Shown here piece after piece: positions 10,992 through 21,724 of a stretch of 64,000 bases of DNA. Origin of the DNA: Craspedostauros australis (lineage: Eukaryota; Bacillariophyta; Bacillariophyceae; Mastogloiales; Achnanthaceae). Made by a program: the position numbers and the translations under genes. The stretch is from positions 62,001-126,000 of the forward strand of contig JAMXDE010000071.1 of the NCBI GenBank assembly GCA_026770025.1, given 5' to 3'. Below the pieces are notes generated by a model. That model ran no database searches and was not told the origin of the DNA. It saw only the letters and a list, made by a program, of their open reading frames with translations. How positions within the stretch are numbered: position 1 is the stretch's first letter; each line of letters opens with the position of its first letter.

Positions 10992-11072
10992 TTAAATCTC
11001 CACACAAAATCAGAATTTGCGTCCTGATGCGACCGTTCCGGAAAAGAGCCAAAATTCGCGTCCTGGTGCAAA
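10992..11072 (-). repeat. right subterminal transposon motifs
   Basis: TTAAATCTCCAC (10992-11003) is the inverse of the left copy at 5968-5979. Two copies of the GCGTCnnGRTGC motif follow, at 11017-11030 and 11056-11072, about 39 bp apart. The arrangement is asymmetric: one copy at the left end, two at the right. Confidence 0.6.
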
Positions 11073-11097
11073 TTGTTTCCATTATCGCGACGAAAAT

Positions 11098-11110
11098 TCT
11101 CCGTGGATAT
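11098..11110 (-). repeat. right terminal inverted repeat
   Basis: TCTCCGTGGATAT is the reverse complement of 5921-5933. It defines the right end of the transposon. Confidence 0.8.
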
Positions 11111-11393
11111 AATACATACTCATAGTTCTGGCAACACCATCTTGAGGTATGACGCATATGTATTGCATTATACGCATTGATACGAGTAAATAGTGTTCCA
11201 CACAGGCTTAGTCGTACGCGACGTATGTTATGCTCCGCCTCGACCATGTGAACACCGTCTTCTCCCCGTTGACGACATTGTACTTTGTCCGATCCATAGG
11301 ATGGAGGTGGCGGGTTGAATCCCAATATCTCAAATCTCCCCAGCAGTTTTGCCTTGCCCGCTCTCGCGCCAGTCGTCAACCGCCAACCATCGA

Positions 11394-14300
11394 TCATTCT
11401 ACAATCTGATACCTCTTGATCATCGTGGTCACGATCTCTTCCCCCTTGACGGCCCACTCCCGTCGATTCTCCAAGGCGTAATTGAGATACTCGTCCGAAC
11501 TCACGCCAAACACTCCGCATTCCTTCAGCTTCTTCGTCAGCGGGATGATGTAGTTGTCGAAGAAACCCAGCTCCCCCTGGTACCAACCCACAGCAGGATC
11601 CTTGCTCATTCTGCCGCTTTGGTACGCCACGGTCATTTCTTGGAACAGCCGCTCGTTCCACTTCTGGTACACGTGCCAATGCTGCATTGTGTGCGCCACG
11701 TCCGAGGCCTGGATCAAGTGCTCGATGACGATGGTCGCCTTACGGTTGCGTTCGTCGCTCTCAGATTCCGAGCCGGACATGCTGGCGGAGGAATGGAATG
11801 CCTTCTCCCACCGGGTCTTGCGCAGGGTTTGCAATTCTTGATCGAAGATGTCTGTCGCGAGGACGGTGTTGACCATCAAGGCACGGAAGCGCACGACGTC
11901 GGATGGGTCTGTGTAGATGTATCGTCTCAGAGTCAGGAACCGTGGCTCCATCAGTCGCTCCCATGCCAGCACGATGGAGTTTTGCTCCGCCACGGACTTG
12001 TTCTTGAAAACGCTGGCGATCTTGCTATCTTCCTTAATGAGCTGGAAATTTGAGACGCCGCTGTGGTCCACATCATGAACCAAAGCAGCCAGGACCACCG
12101 CGAACTGAGTCAACGGGTCGGATGTGATGCCGTACGTGTGATCATGAAGCGCCGATTCCTCCTGATCCTTGACCTCGGTGGGCGCGATGATGCGGCTGAG
12201 CAACTTGCTCACGGACATCATGACGTGAGATGCATGCTCGAAGTTATGGAAGGGCTGTGAACACAGTTGTACATATGGATGGTACGAGTACATGGTGTGT
12301 TGGGTGCGTGTTTTGGATGTGTGTGGGTTGATCTCGCGTTGAGCGCGACACGTGAGGAGAAGGGTTAGAATGGACGCCACGATCATAACATTTGGCGATG
12401 CAAGAGACAACAACAATCATCGTCTGGTGAGTGGCATGTAAGAACGAGAGCAGCGATGCTGTCATGGAAATCAACAAACAGACCAGAACAGAACAGAACA
12501 GAAGACAACAGCAGACATCAGCACACATACTCGCACGCAACACTGCTGGTGCTCGACTCGGCAGGCCGGTGAACTCACGTTGCCTCGGTGCATTGCGGCG
12601 ATCGATGATACATACAGCCGCAGCTGATCCTTCACCTCTTCCGGTAGCTGGATCTTGTTCGTGTTGCCTTCGTATTTTGCCTTCTGATCGAACTTGGGCA
12701 ACGTAATGATCTCCTGCACCTCGTCCAGAACGTAGTTGTTTAGGAGGATGTCACCCTCCAACGAGGCGAGGTCGGATTGCTCCAGGTTGCTCATTGACCC
12801 TGTGTCGCCTCTAGCAATGCGCTTGGCCGCGATCTTTTGCAGCAGGCGCTTCAGCACGTCCACATTCCAATCGACCAATCGTCGGAGCTTCGGAGGCAGC
12901 GCGGTGGCTGCATCTTCCGTGTTGACTGCAGCGCTCTTTGCCACACGAGGTTGCATGGCCTTGACTACAGGCAGCGGAGCAGCCGTGAGGGCTGTTCCGT
13001 TAGCGTCGCTGGGAAGCGCACATGGTTGGCTGAGCTCGGCATCCGTGAGAAGCCAGAATGTTTGCAGCTCACCCTTTCCCTTTGCGATGATGGTGTCTGT
13101 GCGCTTGCGCACCCAGTCAGACTTGCCGTCGGCATGCAGCAGCCCGGCAGTATCATGGGAGATGTGGATGCGGTTTCGGCTGCCTGTCGTCTCGATACGA
13201 GCGGCGGTGTTGACGGTGTCGCCGAACAACTGAAAGCGTGACTTGTCACCTCGTAGAACTCCCGCTGTGACTGGTCCTGAGTGAAGGCCAACGCGGATGC
13301 CCAAATCACCGGTATCCGGTCCCAGCAGCACCTCCAACCGTGAAACGAGGTGTTTGAAGAGCGTGACACAATCGCGAGCGAATTGGCACATGATGATAGC
13401 ATGATCCTTGTTTGGTTCTGGGAGTCCCGACACGGCAACATAGCAGTCCCCAACAGTCTGTTGTTGTTATCGTCAATATCAATGTTGTTGTTGTTGTTGT
13501 TCGGCGTGCGGTGATGTCGATGTGCGGTGATGTCGATGTGCGGTGATGTCGATGTGCGGTGATGTCGATATTGATATTGTGAGTATGCCGTATGTGTTGT
13601 GGTTGTGCATCGTGGCGGCGACCATCAATGATGAGAGCAGTAGCAGCAGCAACAGTCGCAATGGTGGACGTGTGAGTATTCCAGCATCCGTGATGAGATT
13701 GAGATTGATTCAACCAAATGGAACATCCGCGTTCTTCATCGCACTGAGTCGCTCCGCACAAGTCTCAACCAACCAACCATTGAGCAAGCAAGCAAGCAAA
13801 GTCGTCGAAGTCATCCTTACCTCCACCTTGAATACACTCCATCGCTGCGCGTAGCGGTCAAAGCCACGGTACACAGTCTCCAACAGCGTAAACACCTGCG
13901 ATGGTTCTCGGACGGAGCTCCATGCTGTGAAGCCTGAGATGTCGGCAAACATCACGGTGGTGTGCGGAAAGAGGTCGGCAACAGGCTTGGAGTCTCCAAA
14001 CTTTGGGAGTGCGAAATCCGTGTCGGACACCTCCGATTCGTCAATCGGAACGGTTTGTCTTGGAGATTGGACCCATGCTGGCATGGCAGCATCTTCGCCG
14101 ATGTTGTGGTAGCTGCAGTCCAGCGTATCTTCGCTGGATAGGCGGTTGAAGGCAAAGCCCGGGCTTCGTTCGTGATCATCGGAACGTTGCTGCTTCCTCT
14201 TCTTCTCGAGCATGCTTGGTGTCATCTCTGCGTGATTGCCGCGCCTTGCCGTGCCTGTGCTTTGATGAGCGATCGATTCGTTGTCGGTGCTCGCAGCATC

Positions 14301-16454
14301 CGTGGTGGTGTTGGCGGTGATCACCCTGCCGTCCGAAGTAATCGCGCCACCACTGTCGGTGTGAGTGGTATTGCTGTGCTTCTCATCACCATCCTGCGAC
14401 GCATGTGCGGCTTGCTTCCTCTCCAGATATCGCTTACGCTCATCACATCTCTGACGATGCGCTCTGATGTCGCACAGGAGGAAGATGATGGCGATCCCTC
14501 CAAGCGCAGCCAGGATAGAGGCCGAGATCTGCCATCCCTCGATCGAATCATCGTCCGAGTCCAGCAGATCCTTCGATGGGTATACTTTCAATGCGTACGA
14601 GCAGATTCCTGCAGCCGCCGACGCCGACAGCGTGGATTCCAGCAACGGTCGCTGAATGGCATGCTGGCTGTCCATGCTGAACGCACCGCCCAAAGACGAT
14701 TGATCCGTTCCCACGAAGACTGATGCATCGCGGGATACTCTGTAGATGAAGTCTTGATCGCAAGTGTTGCTCAGGATGATGGCCACTTCGCCGTTGACGG
14801 TGTCTTCGTGGAACATGTTCTGAAAGATGTCCTTCCACAGGAGCACGCCGACCAGCGTACCGACCGTGTCGGTGGACGTCATCGCGGATGCGTCTTGCAT
14901 CACGCCAACCTGACGCTTCAACACCGGTTGGACGATGAACGCGTATGGGCCATCGTCGGAGCTTGCGGAGGATGTGCTGCTGATCAAGGCATCGTAGATC
15001 GCATCGCCGGCATTTGCGCTTGGTTGTGGCACTGACTTGGAGGTCATGAATTGATTGCTCGCGTGCGCTGCGTCGTGCGCCTCTTTGAAGGAAGGGTAGG
15101 ATTGGAGATTCCCGTTGATCAGAGGGAGGTTCGTGGCTGCGTCACCAGCGGACGAGGCTGGCAGCAGAAGCGGGGACATCTGCCACACGGGCACGTGCGG
15201 CGGTTTCCATGATGCCACGTCCGCCGTCCCATCACCCGATGCGAGATCGTAAATGCTCGGTGCGATGGTCACGTCATCGGATGCATACGGCAGATCCAGG
15301 AGGGCGGCGCTCTGCGATGCCCATTGATCAAAGTTGGCACTTGAGTAGCCCGTCCAATCAGAGGCCGTGTTGGAGGTCTCGCCTGTGATGGTAGGAGCAA
15401 AGATGATTGACCTGAGATGGTTCGATTGCACCATGCCCCCAACCAGACCCTCGTAGAATGGAACAGTGAAGTAGGGCGTATCGTCTTGGGGCGTGTCGTC
15501 GGCGCCGATCTTGGCAACCGAGAGGATGGTGGTTGCCGCCGCCACAAGTGACGTGCGCAAAGCATCAGAGCGATCGATTGCGATCGTGGCGATTTCCACT
15601 AACAATGCGTTGGCCTGATTCCGATCGATTGGTTCGATCGATTGTGGAGGCATGTGCGTGATGATTGGATCGTGGGGAGGATGTGGGCATTACGTGAGTG
15701 CATGAGTACGTGAGTGAGTGTGCGAGCATCAGGCACAAGAGCTATGGATACACTTGGGAGGTGCAAGGGTGATGTGAAGGGTTCGCTGCCTCGGGTTCTG
15801 AGAATGGCGAACGGGCAATGGTCATGGGGTCGCATTGGGACAGAGCACAAGGTCATCGGTCTTGATACCGGTCATCTCCGAACACGGAACAAGCACGTAT
15901 GGACGAGTTGTGCGTGTGCATGCATGTGTACATGTATGTGCGTGTGTGTGTGCGTGCGTGTGCATGGTATGAACAAAGAAAGATTCCATCGACCGACTTA
16001 CCTGTTCGTTGGCCGCATCTCGGCTATCATCGCTGTCATCGTCGGCGGCGACATTGAGCAAGAGGGTGATGGCTGCGCAGATCAAGCCAAGTGCAAATAG
16101 GACGATGAACATCCAGAATCTGGATTTCTCCATAGACCCGTGGTAGTAGCTTGCATCGTACTGTTTGTCGTCACATGCCTGCGCGTCCGACGATGGCATG
16201 GTCTCGCGCGCGTTGTCGCGTCGCGGGCGTGTCTGTTGCTGGGCTGTCATGGTGGATGGTTTGGGTCTGGCTGAGCCGCGGCTGTCTGCAGCTGAGTGAG
16301 TGCCGACGTCGATCTTGGATGGAGCTTGCTTGCGGCGGCCGTTGTCCTCTGTGCCTGCTGTTGAGTTGGAATCAGTCACAGAGGAGGCTGATGGGGACAA
16401 TGGCATCTCTTGCTCTTTCGCTTGGTTGCGTTCGAACGTATGAAGTTGGCGCAC
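11394..16454 (-). CDS. receptor-type nucleotide cyclase / phosphodiesterase fusion, gene 1
   Basis: Four exons on the minus strand: 16454-16002, 15614-13821, 13457-12579 and 12254-11394, all junctions phase 0 with GT-AG ends, giving about 1328 residues. Order: disordered N-terminus; TM helix about 113-135; outer-facing domain about 140-510; TM helix about 511-530; linker; class III cyclase about 690-880; linker; class I PDE about 1040-1320. The cyclase has both metal aspartates (FADISGF, VGDCYV) and the N-x3-R pair (NTAAR). The residue before TVGD is Glu (KVETVGD), the guanine-type choice; the Cys partner position is Gln (FQLFGD). The PDE has PFHNFEHA, HDVDHSGVSN and SDVAHTMQHWH metal-site motifs. 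One protein would thus both form and hydrolyse cyclic nucleotide, probably cGMP, at a membrane. Such fusions are known in diatoms. The start is uncertain (alternative ATG at 16406). Confidence 0.9.
13511..13570 (+). repeat. 16-bp minisatellite inside intron 2 of cyclase/PDE gene 1
   Basis: GTGATGTCGATGTGCG is repeated three times in tandem with partial flanking copies, within the intron 13458-13820. Confidence 0.85.
15900..15965 (+). repeat. GT-rich simple repeat in intron 1 of cyclase/PDE gene 1
   Basis: Alternating GT, GC and AT steps lie within the intron 15615-16001. Confidence 0.7.
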
Positions 16455-19400
16455 TGTATCGCTCTGCTCTTTGTTCTTCTTCGTCTCAGCTGAATCCGGT
16501 GGTGTGGTGTGATATGGTGGTGTGTTGTGTGGTATAGAGACGATCGGTATGGCGGTGGCGATGATGACAACGGTGGTTCTGCTTTCGCAAACTTAATAGT
16601 ATGAGCCGTTTCCTCTTCTTGTATTCTCGTTCTGGTTTTCCTTGTCCACGACGGGCTTCAGCGCACGGAAGTTCGTTGATGGTTGTTGCCGCGGTTTGCG
16701 GTGCAATCTTGGGTAGGAACACTGTGCAGTCTGTTGGTATCAATCGTTGGCAAGCGGCGTCTTTTTGGGAACGGAGCACGACCTATTGGTATGCCGTCGG
16801 GCGTTCCTGTGATGCCTTGTTTGTGAATCATGCGCACAGGGGAGGTTGAGGACGCAGACGTTGGGGAGGTTGAGGATGTGCGGCTTCACAAACTTGATGT
16901 GCGCGATGAAATGATACGGAGTGGGGAGTGTCTTGATGTCCTGGCCTTGATGGAATGATAGTGGCCTGGCGTTCGAAATCAAAGGGGAAACGGGATTATG
17001 GGGCCTGAGAATTGTCACCTCGCATCCTCTGTCGCGTCTGCCAGTGATGTGGATGGTTTTTGGAAGGTTGGCGTCTTTCTTGCAGGTGGTACTGGGCATG
17101 GCCACGGTGCGAGGAGTTTTCGATTGAAACGCAACCGCCACCTCCGCCGAGATGTCGGGGGATGTGCGAGTGTGTGAATCCGTGTTTGGCCAGTGATGGT
17201 GCTTCGATGCAAGTTGTGCCTCTTGGATCAAAGCGATGCCGGTCCACGGCATCCGAATGTGAGCTTTTCGTATGGTAGGAGTGTAGTCGTATGGTATGGC
17301 GCAAACAGTAGTGATGGACTGGCCCCCAAAGGACAAAGGACCTCCTCATGGACGAACCTGAGAGGCGTCGGAGAAGGAAGAACCTGCCCGGAATCGTAAC
17401 TCTGACGCACGGCCGAACCGACAAGGACACTCGCGCGGAACCGATGCTGCATGAGGTTTTCGCTTCGAAGGGCTGGCTGTTGACGACGTGCGAAGCCTCA
17501 CGACTTGCGCAAGGGGCTCCATAGATGAAAGTATCAGACCGAGAAGCAGCGAAACGGAAATCGGAAACGGGCAAACGAAGGCCGCAATCGTGTGGCGCTG
17601 AAGACCCACGATAGTCCTCCAATACAGGATTGTCCCTTTTGCGCTTCCTCTGTTAGGGATGATGGAGAAGAATTGCAGCCCACAAGGGGCGAGGTGGAGG
17701 AGACATCACGCCCAGGAAACGATGAACGGCGTGTTGTTTGTCATCGTTTGCGCGCCCTTGAGAAAACGCGGTTTGGCTTGTCGGGCTGATGATTTGTGAG
17801 TTCGGATTTGTCGCCATCCCAACAGGTTTGCTCATGACCTTCTTTCCATGTTTTCCATAAATGTCAGTGGGGAATTTGCATGCGCAGAACAACTTCGCCA
17901 TTGATTGGGAACAGGTCGTCAACTTCGCCATCACAAATCCGAACCCAGAAATGACAACAACGAAAAGTCGCTGAGGATTGGAACAACGAAGTTGAAGGTT
18001 GCACCGACGCCGAGGGAATGTTGAAGGTGTCAAGACATCTCGTTATCGGAAGCGAGGTGGTCGTGGCGACTGTTGCGGGGAGAGCAGATGCGTGGACCGC
18101 AAGGCAGCCAACAGCCATGGATGCAAAAGGTGGGACGCCTCTTCTCACATGTAAAAAGCAGAAATGTCATCGTTTGGAGTGGTTGGTTGGGTGAGGCCGC
18201 CTCAGCATCTCGGCATCCAGACGCCGCTCTTCTTGGAAAGATGCAACGACACACAGCAACCACACAGGCAAGCTCAGCCAAGCTTGGGCAGGTGCGAGCT
18301 ATGGCGTCGGTCCTGCGATGTGAACACGGTTGTTGTTGATGGTTCGCCCCTCTGCTATGATCCTGGAGCAGACGCTCTCTCCAGGAGACCGCTGGGATCT
18401 GTTGATGTCGACCGTATCCTCCAGCGTTCGGGCGAACAAATCAAGGAGAGAAACCATGAGGCTGAGGAACGGGGGAGAAGGTATCTGTGATGATCATGGG
18501 ACATTTGGAACTGTTGCGGTGCCTTTTTGGCTCCTGCGGGTGGCATACGACCTGTTGTCGATCGTAAAATAGCTCGGAGGGGGCTCTGGCGGTGCAAGGG
18601 AAGAGAAACAATGGTGAATGGTACCCCGCACCACAGGCATCAAAGCACCGTCAGAGGTCGACTGGTTCTGGGGGATGGAAACATGGACACGCGGATGAGG
18701 AGGTTTCTGCGGACTTGTTTGGGACGTTTCGGAGGGGCCGGGATAGAGTGAAGGTCACTGCCAAACTGCTCCATGTGGATGGACTAAAGATGGAGGCATG
18801 GCGGTGGACAGAGTATTGTCTAAAAGGTATGAACCACAGAGAGGAATTCATACTGGGAAACGTGAAATCGATGCGCCACCACATGTTTGCGTCTCAGCAA
18901 CATCACATAGCTCCGCCTGCCATGACAAATGCAACAGGGGATCATCGATTCCGTGGGTAGAATACGGCTGGCCTGCAAGGAACGCGTGACGATTCAGCAA
19001 GGTGGAGCGTCATTGCGCTGTGTTCTGGAATAATACTATTGGTATTGTGTGGAAGAGTGGGTACTCGGTTCGTATTTGTACCGGATGCGGTGTGGATGTC
19101 GGGGTAGGATAGTCGTACGTTAGCCTCCCCTCCGTGGCTCGGATGAATGTGGACGACTATGTGCGCGTGTACAAGTGTATGATGTGGTGTGCGAGACATG
19201 CAAATCATCGAAACCCTCTTCGTGTGCATTGAACAGTATGACATGATGCGCAATCCATCATCAACCGCTTTCTTCTCTCGGAGGGATGCTCCTCTCTGCC
19301 CCCTTGGAAACGAGTCAGAGCGACATCGTGCGTCGACGTGGACGTCGTCTCCACAACACGTGTACTCGTGCGCATGGGGGAGGCAACCATTCGCATGTGC

Positions 19401-19933
19401 CGAATAATTCACCAAGCTCAATTTGTGCAAACACCAAGAACGCACACGAGTTGTACAATGTTACAAGTCGACAACGTAGCGCCACGTCCACATGTTGCAC
19501 AGTGCAGTAGAAACGATGTCCCGTCAGCGACGAAGACAAAGCCGGTGGCGATTTTCTGCGAACACTGCAGTCTCTTTGGAGATATTAGACCTCCGATTTG
19601 GAATCGATGCGCGTCGATGCAAGACAGCAAGGCCCGCGTCGTGTTGTGAGAATCGTTTCGCATTTGTCCCTTCGCTCTCTTTTGTGGTTGCGGCTGTTCT
19701 CAGCTTCGCGCTGCTGCCTGTTTACGTCCTTTCAATACGATTGTGCCATCCACGGGATCGCATTCGTATCGTGCGTTTGGCATTGCTTCGCATTGCTTTG
19801 CTTCAATCACCTTCTTGTTCGCTTCCCTTCTTCCAGTCAATCCCGCTGCTTGCGGAAGCAGTGCCTTCCATTCCACGTTCTTCTCCCCTCCTCGATTCCA
19901 TTCCATTCAATTCGACTGTTCTTCGTCTCTGCA
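16455..19933. other. gene-poor, degenerate region
   Basis: About 3.5 kb without a convincing gene. Several plus-strand stretches look coding-like but are cut by stops and frame shifts, for example around 17345-17520, 17840-17970 and 19440-19648. This suggests a decayed gene or mobile element. No domain was recognised on either strand. The left end (16455-16600) is probably the promoter region of cyclase/PDE gene 1. Confidence 0.4.
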
Positions 19934-20839
19934 CTACTTCCACATGCCTTGCGCCTGCGCATCTTGAAAGAGCTTGACGATGTGCGCCTTTTCGCTATCG
20001 TGCACGTCGGGATGCCACACATCGATGAGCAGAAGAACGCGAATGTCCTCCGCGCTCTCATTCCACACTTCATGCTCGTAGGAATCGTCGAGGACCAACG
20101 CCTTGCCTGGCACCCATTCCTTGACCTGATTGGCGACGCGGATGCCGCATACTTCACTTTGGGATGGCACGTAGAGCGGCAGATGAATGCGCAACCGAAA
20201 GTTGATGGGCGACGTGTGGGGCTGGATCTTGGATTGCGGATGCAACGTGGAGAAGAAAGCGAAACCGAACGGCGTGCCTTCGAAGAGATCCGTGCCGAGC
20301 TGCTCCAGAACCTGGACGGTCTTTGGAAAATGAAAGGCGAACGACGCCTGCGTGCTGCCCTTATTCATGTAGGAATGCCAATCCCACGTGCCCGTGTGCA
20401 ATTTGCTGCCGTGGTCGTTGGAATCCTGATAATCGGACGGCAAGGCCATGGCCCTCTGCTGGTACTCCTTCTGGATAATGGCGACGTTGCCTTCCAGGTG
20501 GTCGAGGATGCGCTTCAATTTGGGATCCTGGTAGGCGATGCGGTTCGTGTCGGACTTGGCATCGTACGACGTCCAGAATGGCAATGAACGCAGGCCGGGT
20601 AATGACAGCAGCGATGGAGATGGTCGGTAGACGGGCGTGCGCAGCTGCGATGGTCCTTGGATGACGTCGCATGGTGCTTGTGAAGATGTATCGCCATCGG
20701 CATCATTGCTAGCGTCTTCGTCCTTGCCATCACTTCCGCCACCGCCGGAGGTTGTGCTGAATGCGCATCGGGCAAACAGCGGCGATCTGCGACACTGCCT
20801 CAACAGGGTTGAAGCTCCTCGTCTTGAATTCAACATCAT
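19934..20839 (-). CDS. aspartyl/asparaginyl beta-hydroxylase-domain protein, probably mitochondrial
   Basis: About 301 residues from the ATG at 20839; the frame opens 21 codons earlier at 20902. The chosen start gives MMLNSRRGASTLLRQCRRS, an arginine-rich, acid-free N-terminus ending near FSTTS that looks like a mitochondrial presequence. The C-terminal half matches the Asp_Arg_hydroxylase fold, Fe(II)/2-oxoglutarate enzymes that hydroxylate side chains. First iron histidine: IQPHTSPIN. Second histidine: DDSYEHEVWN. The 2-oxoglutarate arginine lies in DIRVLLLIDVWHP. Substrate unknown. No intron is needed. The neighbours are unrelated signalling genes on the opposite strand to the right. Confidence 0.85.
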   Translation of the reverse strand: MMLNSRRGASTLLRQCRRSPLFARCAFSTTSGGGGSDGKDEDASNDADGDTSSQAPCDVIQGPSQLRTPVYRPSPSLLSLPGLRSLPFWTSYDAKSDTNRIAYQDPKLKRILDHLEGNVAIIQKEYQQRAMALPSDYQDSNDHGSKLHTGTWDWHSYMNKGSTQASFAFHFPKTVQVLEQLGTDLFEGTPFGFAFFSTLHPQSKIQPHTSPINFRLRIHLPLYVPSQSEVCGIRVANQVKEWVPGKALVLDDSYEHEVWNESAEDIRVLLLIDVWHPDVHDSEKAHIVKLFQDAQAQGMWK

Positions 20840-21724
20840 GCTGATCTGTCTCTTCTTTTCTTCTTCTTTGCTTTCTGATTTTTCGTGGGTGAGTATCAAC
20901 AACGACAGCTAAGATTGCGATTGCCATTGCGATTGCGATGAATGACGACGGTCAAGAAGCAGTCATCGGTTGAGAGTGTGTATCGGATCGAAGTGGATTT
21001 CAGGTGGTATCTTTCTGTTCTCATGATGTGTGGATGTGTTGTTGTGTTTGTTGTTGTCGGTGAGGTGGTTGCAAAGATCGCTTTGGCGCGATCGTTCGGC
21101 AATGCGATAAACGACTCCTTCGACTATTCGATGGTCGATTGAATCAAGAATGTCTGTGCCAAATGACACACGCACATGATGTTTGCGAGACCACAATTGA
21201 TGTCCAGTAGTAGCGTGAAGAACCGAATTTTCTAAGCGATCAATGCACTCACATGTGCGTCAATCTCGTTTGTCCACTCAACCGCGTTCGGTCCGACACC
21301 GAATACGACAACTCAAATAGTGCACAGAAAGCTGAAGAACACCTACGTGGTCGAAAAAGGAATAGCGCACATAACGCAGGCAACGACGACACGTGGAATT
21401 CCGCCACGTGATACCAAAATCGGTACTGCTTACTACGAACAAGAAAAGGCCTGTCATTTGTTCGTTTCTTGCTTGTGATCCACACGACAACAGCAACAAG
21501 GAAATGACAATGAGGGAATGGAATGTCGCAGCACAGCAGTATGCGTCCCAACGCGACTCGATGCAACGCAGCGGAACGCAATGCGATAGGGAGATGGAGC
21601 ACCAAACCAAACCACTCTCCTCTCCTCGACTCCATTCAACTCTGTCGGTACTATTCACTGAACAAGAACAAGACGCAACAAGAGGTGCAAGTATTCTGAT
21701 GAGAATAGAGAGAGCATCAAGGCA
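20840..21724. other. divergent promoter region between hydroxylase and histidine kinase
   Basis: The two flanking genes are transcribed away from each other. No gene is supported here. Confidence 0.5.

Larger units (their letters stand above)
5924..11107 (+). mobile_element. TIR DNA transposon with DDE-like and PD-(D/E)XK modules
   Basis: An element of about 5.2 kb. Its ends read TCCACGGAGA at the left and the exact reverse complement TCTCCGTGGA at the right. Each end is flanked by TA, which may be a 2-bp TA target duplication or part of a 13-bp TIR (5921-5933 and 11098-11110). Additional inverted and direct motifs lie just inside both ends. The interior encodes one long reading path on the plus strand (6274-10659) with two GT-AG introns and two in-frame TGA codons. 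The right end lies about 290 bp beyond the stop of cyclase/PDE gene 1. The family is not assigned: the cysteine cluster recalls piggyBac, but the TA flank and TIR do not fit piggyBac, which uses TTAA. Confidence 0.75.

Noticed and set aside
13500-13570. Regular short repeats suggesting a CRISPR-like array
   Set aside because: A 16-bp tandem minisatellite without spacers, inside a eukaryotic intron.
19598-20587. 329-codon plus frame opposite the hydroxylase gene
   Set aside because: Antisense of a well-supported enzyme; no domain.
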